Shown: positions 1-8,952 of the stretch, piece after piece
Numbering within the stretch: position 1 is the first letter of the stretch
How the letters are laid out: every line of letters starts with the position of its first letter
DNA from: CAVTGO01 sp963734275
GTDB lineage: Bacteria > Actinomycetota > UBA4738 > HRBIN12
Assembly: GCA_963734275.1 (NCBI GenBank)
Contig: CAVTGO010000010.1
Span: 62,001 to 126,000, forward strand
DNA length: 64,000 bases
Reading direction: 5' to 3'
The notes under the pieces: generated by a model
What the model saw: only the letters and a program-made list of their open reading frames with translations
Database searches by the model: none
Told to the model about the DNA's origin: nothing
Program-made: the position numbers and the translations under genes

Positions 1-487
1 CGGACGGGATGCCGAGGCCCTCCTCGACGCGCTCGGCGATCTGCGTGAGGCGGTAGCCCTCGGGGATCGTCAGCCGGACGGTGGGCACCGGCTCGGGCGG
101 CGTCGTGAGCGCCTCGAACGCCTCGTCGGGCGTCATGTTCGTCGTGAGGACGAACGATCCTGAGCGGAACTCCCCCTCCAACCCGCTGCGGCGGAGCAGC
201 CATTTCGAGACGAGGCCGCACCGGACGACGCCCTGCTCGTGGAGCCCGTCGACGATCGTCGAACCGTTCGCGCCCTCGGCGACCTCGAACGCGAGCGGGT
301 CCCTCGGGCCCGATGCCTCCTGGCACCACGAGTAGTACCGGGTCGCCCAGATCGCGCCCCCGACGAGCGCGAGGACGACCGCCAGGCCGACCCACGTACC
401 CCACCGCCGTCGGCGTCGGGGGGCTCGGTGTCGACCGGGAGCGTCCAGGTCGGGAGGGGCGGTGTCCTGCATCCGGGGAGGCAGCAT
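1..487 (-). CDS. mltG: Endolytic murein transglycosylase MltG, N-terminal part (runs off the window)
   Basis: The visible 162 residues are an N-terminal part of an MltG/YceG protein, the membrane-bound enzyme that cleaves nascent glycan strands and sets their length. About 28 basic cytoplasmic residues are followed by one membrane segment (roughly residues 30-48), then the LysM-like YceG region with a FEVAEGANGSTIVDGL stretch and LTIPEGYRLTQIAERV, the family hallmark before the catalytic part. The catalytic Glu lies beyond the window edge. Start taken at ATG 487; a second in-frame ATG at 472 is possible. It lies 25 bases after ruvX and is probably the last gene of the alaS-ruvX-mltG unit, an order conserved in actinobacteria. 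Confidence 0.88.
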   Translation of the reverse strand, partial: MLPPRMQDTAPPDLDAPGRHRAPRRRRRWGTWVGLAVVLALVGGAIWATRYYSWCQEASGPRDPLAFEVAEGANGSTIVDGLHEQGVVRCGLVSKWLLRRSGLEGEFRSGSFVLTTNMTPDEAFEALTTPPEPVPTVRLTIPEGYRLTQIAERVEEGLGIPS

Positions 488-512
488 ACCGGGCGTGCCC
501 GGAGCGCCCGGG

Positions 513-938
513 TCAGTCCCGGGGTGCCCCGTCCAGGTACGACTGGAGGATCACGGTGGCGGCCGACCGATCCACCAGCTTGCGGCGATCGCGGGCCTTC
601 GACCCCGCCGAGCGGAGCGCCCGCTCCGCTTCGACGGTCGACAGGCGCTCGTCGTGGAGCTCGACCGGCACCGGAAGGAACCCGCTGAGGGCCTCGGCGA
701 ACCGTTCGGCGTGATGGGCGCGCTCCCCCGCCTCCCCAGTGAGCCGCAAGGGGTGGCCGAGGACCACCAGCGTCACGTCATGCTCGCGGACGAGCTCCGC
801 GATCGCGCGAAGGTCTGCCGGTGCCCCCGTCCGCACCGTCCCGAGGGGGACCGCCAGTCGCCGCTCGGCGTCGGAGATCGCCACGCCGATCCTCGCGTCG
901 CCGAGGTCGAGCCCGAGGACCCGGCCGGGCTCAGTCAC
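513..938 (-). CDS. ruvX: RuvX/YqgF family pre-16S rRNA nuclease-like protein
   Basis: A 141-residue RNase H-fold protein of the YqgF/RuvX family, implicated in maturation of the 16S rRNA 5' end and proposed as a Holliday-junction resolvase. Seen: GLDLGDARIGVA near the N terminus (first acidic residue), VVLGHPL, DERLST, and the C-terminal VDRSAATVILQSYL containing the last conserved Asp. The family usually has GLPL where this protein has GHPL. Start is GTG 938, giving an 8-base overlap with the end of alaS and a normal family length; an upstream extension inside alaS has no family similarity. Translational coupling with alaS is likely. Confidence 0.9.
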   Translation of the reverse strand: MTEPGRVLGLDLGDARIGVAISDAERRLAVPLGTVRTGAPADLRAIAELVREHDVTLVVLGHPLRLTGEAGERAHHAERFAEALSGFLPVPVELHDERLSTVEAERALRSAGSKARDRRKLVDRSAATVILQSYLDGAPRD

Positions 939-3555
939 CGGCCGAGAGGAGCTCCCGCAGCCGAGGCTCGATCGCGTCCAGTGAGGCGCCGGCGGCGTCA
1001 CCCTTCGGCCCACCAGAGAAGGCGAGCCCCGGCTTGCCACCTGCCCCCCCGCCTACCAGATCGGCCGCGGGCCGCAACAGCTCGGGCGCCGTGACCCCGC
1101 GCGCCACGAGGTTCGGAGAGACGGCCGCGACCAGCAGGGCCTTGCCGCCCCGACCCGACGCCAGGACCACGGCGGCGCCCTCGGGGTCCTCGAGCCGGTT
1201 CACCACGTCCTGGGCGAGGGCTCGCAGCTCGTCCGCCTCGGCGTCGTGCTCGGACGCGACGAGCCGGATGCCGTCCACGACGCGCGTCGCGGTCGCCAGC
1301 TGCTCGGCGACGCCTCGCTGCTGCTCCTTGTCCTTCTTCCCCTGCTCGCTCTCGATCCGCTTCACGCGCTCGACGAGCTGCCGAGCGCGCTCGGCGGCGT
1401 TCCTCGGGTCGGTCCCGAGGGCGCCGGCTACGGCGCGGAGCCACTCGCGCTCGGCGTTGATCTCGCGCAGGGCCTCGGGCCCTACGACGGCCTCCACGCG
1501 CCGCATCCCGGCACCGATGGAGCCCTCGTGCAGGATCCGGACCGTCCCGATGTGGCCGGTGTGGTGGACGTGCGTGCCGCCGCACAGCTCGACCGAGTAC
1601 TCGCCGACCTCGACGACGCGCACGAAGTCCCCGTACTTCTCGCCGAACAGCGCGATCGCGCCCTGGTTCCTCGCCTCCTCGAACGTCGTCTCGTAGATCG
1701 TGACCTGCTCGTCGTCCGAGGTCTTCCCGTTGGCGATCTCCTCGGCCTGCTCGAGCGCGTCCCAGCCGACGGCCGAGTGGTGCGGGAAGTCGAACCGCAA
1801 GCGTCCGGGTGCGACGAGCGAACCCGCCTGGCGGGCATGCTCGCCGAGGATGTGCTTCAAGGTCCAGTGGACGATGTGGGTCGCCGTGTGCGCCCGCGTG
1901 GTGGCCTCACGGCGCTCGGCGTCGACCTGACCATGCGCTTCGTCGCCCTCGTGGATCTCACCGGACTCCACGACGCCGGCGTGCACGATCACGTCGCCGG
2001 GTCCGAACTGCGCGTCCGTGACGCGGACCGTCCCGCTCGCGGTCCGAAGGGTCCCTCGGTCGCCGACCTGCCCGCCGGATTCCGCGTAGAACGGCGTCCG
2101 GTCCATGACGAACCGAACCTCCTCGCCCTCCTGGGCCACCGCAGACCGGCCCGCACCGGTCAGCAGCGCCCGCAGTGTGCCGTCGGCCTCGAGGTGCTCG
2201 TACCCGACGAACTCGGTCCGGCCGATCTCGGCCGCGACGGCAGCCAGGTCCTCCTCGGCGCGACCCTTCTTCGCGGCGCGCTTGGCTCGCCCGCGCTGCT
2301 CGGCCATCAGCTCGTCGAACCGCGCATCGTCCACGTCCAGCCCGGCCTCCGCAGCCAGCTCACGCGTCAGCTCCTTCGGGAAGCCGTACGTGTCGTGGAG
2401 CTTGAAGACGACGTCGCCTGCCAGGGTCCCACCTGTAGGCGTCTTGTCCGCCTCCCCTTCGAACAGGGTCATCCCCTGGCGGAGCGTGGCGGCGAAGCGC
2501 TCCTCCTCGGAGCTCGCCACCTGCTCAACGTATGCCCGGTTCTCGACGAGCTCCGGGTACGCGTCGCCGAACAGCTCCGTCGTTCGCTCGATGAGCGGCG
2601 GCATCACGTCCTTCTCGATCCCCAGTCTCCGGGCGTGGCTGACCACCCGTCGGAGCATCCGGCGCAGGATGTAGCCGCGGCCCTCGTTCGAGGGCTGCAC
2701 GCCGTCGGCGATCAGGAACGCGGTCGCCCTACCGTGCTCGGCGACCACCTTCAGCGAGACGTCGTCGCGCTCGTCGGCGCCGTGGGTCCGGCCCGAGAGC
2801 GACTCGGCCACCTCCAGGAGCGGCCGTAGCAGATCGGTTGCGAACACGTTGGCCACGTCCTGGAGCACGGTGGCCACGCGCTCGACGCTCGCACCCGTGT
2901 CGATGTTCTTCGCGGGGAGCTCGCCGAGGACGTTCTCATCCGCGTCGACCAGGTCCTGGATGAAGACGTGGTTCCAGATCTCCATGTGACGGTCCTCATC
3001 CACGTCGGGACCGCCTTCGGCCCCGTACTTCTGCCCGCGGTCGACGAAGATCTCCGAGGACGGCCCGGCCGGTCCGGCGGCATGGGTCGACCAGTAGTTG
3101 TCGTCCTTGCCGCGCCGCACGATCCGGTCGGCGGGGATCCCGATATCCAGCCAGATGCCGATCGTCTCATCGTCCGTCTCGAACACCGTGACCCACAGGC
3201 GCCCGGGGTCGATCCCCCAGTCCTCGGTCACGAGCTCGTAGCCCCACGCGCACGACTCGCGCTTGAAGTAGTCGCCGAACGAGAAGTTGCCGAGCATCTC
3301 GAAGAACGTGAGGTGCCGGTCGGTGTGGCCCACGTTGTCGATGTCCAACGCCCGGAAGACCTTCTGCACGGTCACGGCGCGCGGGAACGGCGCCGGCGCG
3401 TGCCCGAGGAAGTACGGGATGAACTGGTTCATGCCGGCGATCGTGAGGAGCAGGCCGGTATCGGGCGGCGGGATGAGCGACGAGGACGGGACGCGGCGGT
3501 GCCCGCGCTCCTCGAAGAAGCGCAGGAAGCTCTCGCGGATCGCACGGCCGTCCAT
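931..3555 (-). CDS. alaS: Alanyl-tRNA synthetase
   Basis: Charges tRNA-Ala. The 874 residues match full-length bacterial AlaRS. Order: class II catalytic core starting with RESFLRFFEERGHRRVPSSSL; the tRNA-recognition region; the editing domain with the metal-binding HTATH (about residue 554) and CGGTH (about 656) that deacylate mischarged Ser-tRNA; and a C-Ala region ending GGGAGGKPGLAFSGGPKG, a DHHA1-type glycine-rich motif. ATG 3555 begins MDGRAIRESFL, a typical N terminus. A TAGACT hexamer lies 11 bases before the ATG, so the leader may be only a few bases. First gene of alaS-ruvX-mltG; the two preceding membrane-related genes end 49 bases upstream. Confidence 0.97.
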   Translation of the reverse strand: MDGRAIRESFLRFFEERGHRRVPSSSLIPPPDTGLLLTIAGMNQFIPYFLGHAPAPFPRAVTVQKVFRALDIDNVGHTDRHLTFFEMLGNFSFGDYFKRESCAWGYELVTEDWGIDPGRLWVTVFETDDETIGIWLDIGIPADRIVRRGKDDNYWSTHAAGPAGPSSEIFVDRGQKYGAEGGPDVDEDRHMEIWNHVFIQDLVDADENVLGELPAKNIDTGASVERVATVLQDVANVFATDLLRPLLEVAESLSGRTHGADERDDVSLKVVAEHGRATAFLIADGVQPSNEGRGYILRRMLRRVVSHARRLGIEKDVMPPLIERTTELFGDAYPELVENRAYVEQVASSEEERFAATLRQGMTLFEGEADKTPTGGTLAGDVVFKLHDTYGFPKELTRELAAEAGLDVDDARFDELMAEQRGRAKRAAKKGRAEEDLAAVAAEIGRTEFVGYEHLEADGTLRALLTGAGRSAVAQEGEEVRFVMDRTPFYAESGGQVGDRGTLRTASGTVRVTDAQFGPGDVIVHAGVVESGEIHEGDEAHGQVDAERREATTRAHTATHIVHWTLKHILGEHARQAGSLVAPGRLRFDFPHHSAVGWDALEQAEEIANGKTSDDEQVTIYETTFEEARNQGAIALFGEKYGDFVRVVEVGEYSVELCGGTHVHHTGHIGTVRILHEGSIGAGMRRVEAVVGPEALREINAEREWLRAVAGALGTDPRNAAERARQLVERVKRIESEQGKKDKEQQRGVAEQLATATRVVDGIRLVASEHDAEADELRALAQDVVNRLEDPEGAAVVLASGRGGKALLVAAVSPNLVARGVTAPELLRPAADLVGGGAGGKPGLAFSGGPKGDAAGASLDAIEPRLRELLSAGD

Positions 3556-3604
3556 CTGGGTGGCTCAGTCTACCGGCCCGTGTACGCGGCCCCGAGGAGC
3601 CGGC

Positions 3605-3829
3605 TCAGCGCTGCGCGCGGAGCTCCTCTTCCTTCTCGCGCATGGCTTCGCGGCCATCGGCGATCGACTCGGAGACGAGCTTCGCGAGATCCATCATGCC
3701 GCCGCGCGCCTCGCGGGCCAGGGTCGCCGGCGCCACCTTCTGGGCCTGGCGCTTCAGGAACCGCGACCCGATGACCGCCCCGACGGCGCCGGCGCCGAGG
3801 CCGAGCGCCACCCAGAACGCCCGCCTCAC
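3605..3829 (-). CDS. Small protein with hydrophobic N terminus, partner of a DUF948 protein
   Basis: A 74-residue protein: a short hydrophobic segment near the N terminus (WVALGLGAGAVGAVIG), then a charged, probably helical tail rich in Glu, Lys and Arg. I do not recognise a family beyond its resemblance to the small proteins that often follow DUF948 genes in actinobacteria between rarA and alaS. GTG 3829 overlaps the upstream stop codon by four bases (GTGA), so the two genes are almost certainly co-translated. The single membrane-like stretch and coupling suggest it acts with the DUF948 protein at the membrane. Function unknown. Confidence 0.7.
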   Translation of the reverse strand: MRRAFWVALGLGAGAVGAVIGSRFLKRQAQKVAPATLAREARGGMMDLAKLVSESIADGREAMREKEEELRAQR

Positions 3830-4203
3830 GCCTTTCCCTTCTTGCCCCCGAACCGGCTCGAGGCCTTCTTCAGGCCGGCGCCCACCGAGATGAGCTTCAC
3901 GAGCGGCCCCGACGCGGCCTGCTCGACGAGCCCGGAGATGCGCTGGACGCGCGAGACGATCTCGCCAGCGGAGACGAGCATCCCGTCCACGCGGTCGAGC
4001 TCGCGGTTCGTGCGCTCCACCGATCCCTTGACCTCGTGCAGGAGGGGCACCGTCTCCTCGCGGATCCCGTCGATCAGGAGCTTCGTGCTCTCGAGGACCC
4101 GGAAGGTGTTCAGGAGCACCACGCACAGGAACAAGACGAGGAGACCCCAGAACGCGGACAGCACGATGAGGGCGACGTCTCCTCCGTCCAGGGCTGCGAT
4201 CAT
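3826..4203 (-). CDS. DUF948 domain-containing membrane protein
   Basis: A 125-residue protein with one N-terminal transmembrane helix (about residues 10-32, ALIVLSAFWGLLVLFLCVV) and a long amphipathic region, matching the DUF948 family seen upstream of alaS in many actinobacteria. The region after the membrane helix (TKLLIDGIREETVPLLHEV) resembles the methyl-accepting-like coil of that family. The C terminus is basic (SSRFGGKKGKA). ATG 4203 is preceded by GAGGAG at a normal distance. Function is unknown for the family. It forms a two-gene unit with the small gene that follows. Confidence 0.8.
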   Translation of the reverse strand: MIAALDGGDVALIVLSAFWGLLVLFLCVVLLNTFRVLESTKLLIDGIREETVPLLHEVKGSVERTNRELDRVDGMLVSAGEIVSRVQRISGLVEQAASGPLVKLISVGAGLKKASSRFGGKKGKA

Positions 4204-4252
4204 GGCCTCTCCTCGCTCAGGGTTGGGGCATCATACCCAGGGCCGCGCACCC

Positions 4253-5500
4253 TCACGCTCCATCCGGCGGCTGCTCCTCCACCTCTTCGCCCTGCCCCGA
4301 GGGCTCGTAGTACCGGGTCCCGGCGAAGCGGGCCGGGCGGTACTCCTGCTCGACGCGGTGGTCCGGGTAGTCGTGCGGGTACTTGTAGCCCTTGCCGTGG
4401 CCGAGCTTGCCCGCGCCCGGGTACGAGGTGTCGCGGAGGTGGAGCGGGACCGGGTCGGCCGACGCCGCGTCCCCTTGGGCGCGGCCGAGCGCCGCGATCA
4501 CCGAGTTCGATTTCGGCGCTCGCGCCAGGTAGATCGTCGCCTCGGCGAGGTTGAGCCGCGCCTCGGGCAGGCCGACGTGCTCGACGGCCTGCGCCGCCGC
4601 CACCGCTACGAGCAGGGCTCGCGGGTCGGCGAGCCCGACGTCCTCGGACGCGTGGACGATCAGCCGGCGGGCGATGTACCGGGCGTCCTCGCCCGCCTCG
4701 AGCATCCGCGCGAGCCAGAACAGGGCGGCATCGGGGTCCGAGCCCCGGATGCTCTTGATGAACGCGCTGATCACATCGTAGTGCGCGTCGCCCTGGCGGT
4801 CGTACACGATCGCCTTCTTCTGCACGGCGTCGGCCGTCAGCTCGCGCGACAGCGTGGTCTCCCCGGCGGCACGTGCGGCCAGGACCGCGGCCTCCAAACC
4901 GGTGAGCGCGATCCGCGCGTCGCCTCCCGCGACCTCGACGAGGTGAGCGAGGGCCTCGTCGCTCGCGTCGACCCCGTGCTTCCCGAGGCCCCGGTCTTCG
5001 TCGGCGAGCGCGCGCCGCAGCAGCGTCGTGAGGTCCTCCGGAGACAGCGGCTCGAGCCGGAGCAGCAGCGTGCGCGAGAGCAGGGGCGTGACGAGCGAGA
5101 AGTACGGGTTCTCCGTGGTGGCGCCGATCAACGTGACGGTGCCTTCCTCGACGGCCGGGAGCAGCACGTCCTGCTGCGCCTTGGACCAGCGGTGAACCTC
5201 GTCGACGAACAGCACCGTCCGGAACAGGCCCCCCCGTGCCTGCTCGATCACCTTGCGGGCGTCGGCGACGCCGGACGAGACGGCCGACAGCTGCACGAGC
5301 GTGGCGCCCACCGCGTCAGCCAACAGGTGCGCGAGCGTCGTCTTGCCCGTTCCGGCCGGCCCCCACAGGATGATCGAAGGCAGGTGGCCACCCTCGAGGA
5401 GCTTCGTCAGCGCCTTGCCGGGACCGACGAGGTGCGACTGCCCGGCGAACCCCTCGAAGGAGCTCGGCCGCATCCTCGCCGCTAGGGGGACGTCGGCCAC
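4253..5500 (-). CDS. rarA: Replication-associated recombination protein RarA (MgsA), AAA+ ATPase
   Basis: A 415-residue clamp-loader-like AAA+ ATPase that acts at stalled replication forks. Seen: LAARMRPSSFEGFAGQ at the N terminus, Walker A GPAGTGKTT, Walker B LFVDEVHRWSKAQQD, sensor 1 GATTENP, then the RarA-specific C-terminal oligomerisation region with SIRGSDPDAALFWLARML and the terminal Y-PHDYPDH segment. Most homologues read IHRFNK at the Walker B; the VHRWSK here is a modest deviation. GTG 5500 sits 10 bases after the PPOX gene, with GAGGG about eight bases upstream. It occupies the same slot between aspS and alaS as in mycobacteria. Confidence 0.95.
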   Translation of the reverse strand: MADVPLAARMRPSSFEGFAGQSHLVGPGKALTKLLEGGHLPSIILWGPAGTGKTTLAHLLADAVGATLVQLSAVSSGVADARKVIEQARGGLFRTVLFVDEVHRWSKAQQDVLLPAVEEGTVTLIGATTENPYFSLVTPLLSRTLLLRLEPLSPEDLTTLLRRALADEDRGLGKHGVDASDEALAHLVEVAGGDARIALTGLEAAVLAARAAGETTLSRELTADAVQKKAIVYDRQGDAHYDVISAFIKSIRGSDPDAALFWLARMLEAGEDARYIARRLIVHASEDVGLADPRALLVAVAAAQAVEHVGLPEARLNLAEATIYLARAPKSNSVIAALGRAQGDAASADPVPLHLRDTSYPGAGKLGHGKGYKYPHDYPDHRVEQEYRPARFAGTRYYEPSGQGEEVEEQPPDGA

Positions 5501-5510
5501 GACGGTGCCC

Positions 5511-5915
5511 TCAGTCCTCGTACCGGACGACCCGCGTGGGCCGGATCCGGAAGATCACGCGCCGCTGCCCGGCCTTCGGCGTCCACGGTTTGCCGTCGTA
5601 CCGGCGGCTGAGCGCGTCGATGTGTTCGAGAGCCTCGGGCTCGCCCACGGTGTCGACGACGCGGCCGGTGAAGGACGTCCACCGGTAGGCGTCTCCTTCC
5701 TCGGTCACCAGCATCGCCGCGTTCGGGTTGGCACGAAGGTTGCGATCCTTGACGCGCCCGACGGCCGTGTTCACGAGCAGGAAGCCGTCGGCGGCGTCCA
5801 CCCACGTGATGCTCGACTGCAACGACCCGTCCGGGTTGACCGTCGTCAGCGCGCCGTAGTTCCTCGGGCCCTTCAGGACCGCGACGTCGGCGTCGGTGAA
5901 CTCGGCGCCGGTCAC
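5511..5915 (-). CDS. PPOX-class, probably F420-dependent, split-barrel enzyme
   Basis: A 134-residue flavin/deazaflavin split-barrel protein of the pyridoxamine-5'-phosphate-oxidase superfamily. Hallmarks: LKGPRNYGALTTVNPDGS at the N terminus, a central VGRVKDRNLRANPNAAML and the C-terminal KPWTPKAGQRRVIFRIRPTRV, the pattern of the class predicted to use coenzyme F420, common in actinobacteria. The substrate cannot be read from sequence. GTG 5915 overlaps the aspS stop (GTGA), so it is translationally coupled to aspS. Whether it uses F420 rather than FMN is inference from family resemblance. Confidence 0.85.
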   Translation of the reverse strand: MTGAEFTDADVAVLKGPRNYGALTTVNPDGSLQSSITWVDAADGFLLVNTAVGRVKDRNLRANPNAAMLVTEEGDAYRWTSFTGRVVDTVGEPEALEHIDALSRRYDGKPWTPKAGQRRVIFRIRPTRVVRYED

Positions 5916-7693
5916 TCGGCCTCCTCTCTCGGCGGGGTCACGACGGCGATGCCGAGCTCGGCGAGCTGGTCCTCGCCGGCGGGCGAGGGCGCCCCGGTGA
6001 GCGGGTCGGCGCCCGATTGGGCCTTCGGGAACGCGGTCACGTCGCGGAGCGTGTCCCGGCCGGCCATCAGCATGACGATCCGGTCGATCCCCATCGCGAT
6101 CCCGCCGTGCGGCGGCACCCCGTACCGGAACGCTGTGAGCAGGTGGCCGAACTTCTCCGCGATCTGGTCCTCGGACAGGCCCAGCACCTCGAAGACCCGG
6201 TGTTGGACGTCGGGGCGGTGGATCCGGATGCTGCCGCCCCCGATCTCGAACCCGTTGAGGACGAGATCGTATCCCCGGCCCTTGGCCGTTCGCGGGTCGA
6301 GGTCGTCCGAGGCCGGCGCCGTGAACGGGTGGTGCACCGAGACGAGCTTGCCCTCCTCCTCGCTCCACTCGAACAGCGGAGGCTCGACCATCCAGCAGAA
6401 GGACCACACGCCGTCGGACACGAGGTCCATGCGCACGGCCATGTGGCGACGCAGACCGTCCAGCGCCACGTGCACGCGGTCCGGCACGTCGGCGACGATC
6501 AGCACGAGGTCGCCCGGTTCCGCCCCGGTAGCCCGGCGCAGCCCGGCGAGCTCCTCGGGCGTCAGGTGCTTCTCGACCGGCGACCGGACACCCGCCTCCT
6601 CGACGGCGACCCACACCAGGCCGGCCGCTCCGCGGCCCTTCGCGACCTGGACGAGCTCGTCCAGCTCCTTGCGCGACAGGGAGGCCCCACCCGGCGCCGA
6701 CAACCCCTTCACGAGGCCTCCCGAGTCCAACACGGAGGCGAACGCGCGGAAACCCGTGCCCGCGAACACGTCGCCGAGATCGACGAGCTCCATGCCGTAC
6801 CGCAGGTCCGGCTTGTCCGAACCGTAGCGGGCGATCATCTCGTCGAAGGTCAAGCGCGGGAACGGGGTGGGGACCTCGACGCCGTGCACCTCGCGGACGA
6901 TGCGCGCGTACAGCGGCTCGATGACCGCGAAGACGTCCTCCTCGTCCACGAACGACATCTCCACGTCGAGCTGCGTGAACTCGAAGCTTCGATCGGCGCG
7001 CGGCTGTTCGTCGCGAAGACAGCGGACGATCTGGTAGTAGCGATCCTGCCCCGCCACCATCAGGAGCTGCTTCAGCTGCTGCGGTGATTGCGGGAGCGCG
7101 TAGAACGAGCCCGGCCACAGGCGCGAGGGGACAAGGAAGTCTCGAGCACCCTCGGGCGTGCTCCGCGTCAGGATCGGCGTCTCGACCTCGAGGAACCCCC
7201 GAGCCTCCATCTCCTCGCGCACGATCCGGTTGATCTGGTGTCGAAGGCGCAGGGCCTCGCTCATCTCGGGCCGGCGCAGGTCGAGGTACCGGTACTTCAG
7301 CCGCAGCTCCTCGGAGGCCTCGACGCGGTCCTCGATCGGGAACGGCGGCGTGTCGGCCGCCGACAGGACCTCGGCGGCGGTCACCGCGACCTCTATGGCG
7401 CCCGTCGCCAGGTCCGGATTCACGGTGCCCTCGGGCCGGGCCCGCACGGTTCCCTCGACCCGCACGACCGACTCGGCCTTGAACCCCTGAGCCGCGGCGT
7501 GCGCCTCGGCGGCGTCCTCGGGGTGGAACACCAGCTGCACGAGGCCGCTCCGGTCGCGCAGGTCCACGAACGTCACGCCGCCGTGGTCCCGCTGGCGCCA
7601 GACCCATCCGCACAGCGTCACGGCATGCCCCGCGTGCTCCCCACGGAGCTCGCCGCACGCGTGCGTGCGCATCGAGGTCCGCATGTCGCTCAT
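5912..7693 (-). CDS. aspS: Aspartyl-tRNA synthetase, bacterial type
   Basis: 593 residues, the length expected for bacterial AspRS. Order: N-terminal OB-fold anticodon-binding domain (VTLCGWVWRQRDHGGVTFVDLRDRSG), class II core with motif 2 around FRDEQPRADR (here CLRDEQPRADRSFEFTQLD), an inserted GAD domain, and motif 3 near the C terminus (GVPPHGGIAMGIDRIVML). ATG 7693 overlaps the hisS stop (ATGA). Whether it discriminates against tRNA-Asn cannot be decided here, since gatCAB is outside the window. Part of the MBL-hisS-aspS-PPOX-rarA run. Confidence 0.97.
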   Translation of the reverse strand: MSDMRTSMRTHACGELRGEHAGHAVTLCGWVWRQRDHGGVTFVDLRDRSGLVQLVFHPEDAAEAHAAAQGFKAESVVRVEGTVRARPEGTVNPDLATGAIEVAVTAAEVLSAADTPPFPIEDRVEASEELRLKYRYLDLRRPEMSEALRLRHQINRIVREEMEARGFLEVETPILTRSTPEGARDFLVPSRLWPGSFYALPQSPQQLKQLLMVAGQDRYYQIVRCLRDEQPRADRSFEFTQLDVEMSFVDEEDVFAVIEPLYARIVREVHGVEVPTPFPRLTFDEMIARYGSDKPDLRYGMELVDLGDVFAGTGFRAFASVLDSGGLVKGLSAPGGASLSRKELDELVQVAKGRGAAGLVWVAVEEAGVRSPVEKHLTPEELAGLRRATGAEPGDLVLIVADVPDRVHVALDGLRRHMAVRMDLVSDGVWSFCWMVEPPLFEWSEEEGKLVSVHHPFTAPASDDLDPRTAKGRGYDLVLNGFEIGGGSIRIHRPDVQHRVFEVLGLSEDQIAEKFGHLLTAFRYGVPPHGGIAMGIDRIVMLMAGRDTLRDVTAFPKAQSGADPLTGAPSPAGEDQLAELGIAVVTPPREEAE

Positions 7694-8952
7694 CGCTCCG
7701 TCCCGTCGGCCAGCCGCTCCACCACGCTAGCGAGCGGCACCGCCTCCTGCGCGCCGTCGGCAAGCCGGCGCACGGTCACCACGCCCGAGGCCAGCTCGCG
7801 CTCCCCGACGATCGCCGCGTACGTTGCGCCGGATCGGTCGGCCATCTTCAGCTGCGCCCTCAGCGGTCGCTCGCCGAAGGCCCCGGCCGCCGGCACACCT
7901 TCGGCGCGCAGTTCCCGGAGCAGCGCAGCGGCCGCCGGGGCAGCGTCCGGTCCCACCGCGACGACGAAACATCGCGGAGCGCGCGGCTCGCCTCCCGGGA
8001 GCCCGGACGCCTCCGTCGCGAGCAGCACCCGATCGAGCCCCATGCCGAAGCCCACGCCGGGCGTCGGCTCGCCGCCGAGCACCTCGGCGAGCCCGTCGTA
8101 TCGCCCGCCTCCGCACACCGTGGCCTGCCCCTCGGACAGCGAGCCCGAGACGAATTCGAACGCGGTCCGCGTGTAGTAGTCGAGTCCGCGCACGAGCCGT
8201 GGGTCGTGCTCGAACGCGATCCCCGTGGCCTCGAGGCCGGCGCGGACGGACGCGAAGTGCTCGGCGCACGCGTCGCAGAGATGGTCGGAGATCGCCGGTG
8301 CCGCGAGCACGAAGTCCTTGCGCCCGTCCACCTTGCAGTCCATCACCCGCATCGGGTTCGTCCGCAGGCGCGTGCGGCAGTCATGGTCGAGCTCGGCCGC
8401 ATGTGGTTGAAGGTGAGCGACCAGGAGCTCGCGATACGCCGGCCTGCACACCTCGTCACCGATCGAGTTGACGCGCAGCGGCGTGTCGAGGCCCCGGGCC
8501 CGCAGGTACGCGTCCGCCGCCTCGATCACCTCGACGTCGGCGGCCGCCGATGCCTCACCCAACACCTCGACACCGAAGACCCGGAACTCGCGGAGTCGGC
8601 CGGCCTGCGGCCTCCCGTGCCGGTAGTTCGTGTGGACGTAGTAGCCGCGGAACGGCGTGGGTAGTTCCTGCGCGTGCGCGAGGTAGGCCCGGACCACGGG
8701 TGCCGTGCTCTCCGGGCGGAGCGTGAGCGAGCGTCCGCCCTGATCTTCGAACGTGTACATCTCCTTGGTCACCACGTCCGACGTCCCACCGGAGGTACGC
8801 GCGAACAGATCCGTCGTCTCGAACACGGGGGTCTCCACGTACCGGAACCCGTAGCGCCAGGCCAGCGCATGGGCCTCCTCATACAGATGCAGCATCGCGT
8901 CGGAGCGCGACGGCAGCAGGTCATCGGTCCCACGTGCCGGTTGCAACTCCAC
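7690..8952 (-). CDS. hisS: Histidyl-tRNA synthetase
   Basis: 420 residues, full length. Seen: LQPARGTDDLLP at the N terminus, motif 1 region GFRYVETPVFE, motif 2 LRPESTAPVVRAYL, the histidine-A motif LVRGLDYYTRTAFEFV, and motif 3 GVGFGMGLDRVLL, then the alpha/beta anticodon-binding domain. GTG 8952 directly abuts the stop of the metallo-beta-lactamase gene (8953), so translation is probably coupled. The order MBL-hisS matches other actinobacteria. Confidence 0.96.
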   Translation of the reverse strand: MELQPARGTDDLLPSRSDAMLHLYEEAHALAWRYGFRYVETPVFETTDLFARTSGGTSDVVTKEMYTFEDQGGRSLTLRPESTAPVVRAYLAHAQELPTPFRGYYVHTNYRHGRPQAGRLREFRVFGVEVLGEASAAADVEVIEAADAYLRARGLDTPLRVNSIGDEVCRPAYRELLVAHLQPHAAELDHDCRTRLRTNPMRVMDCKVDGRKDFVLAAPAISDHLCDACAEHFASVRAGLEATGIAFEHDPRLVRGLDYYTRTAFEFVSGSLSEGQATVCGGGRYDGLAEVLGGEPTPGVGFGMGLDRVLLATEASGLPGGEPRAPRCFVVAVGPDAAPAAAALLRELRAEGVPAAGAFGERPLRAQLKMADRSGATYAAIVGERELASGVVTVRRLADGAQEAVPLASVVERLADGTER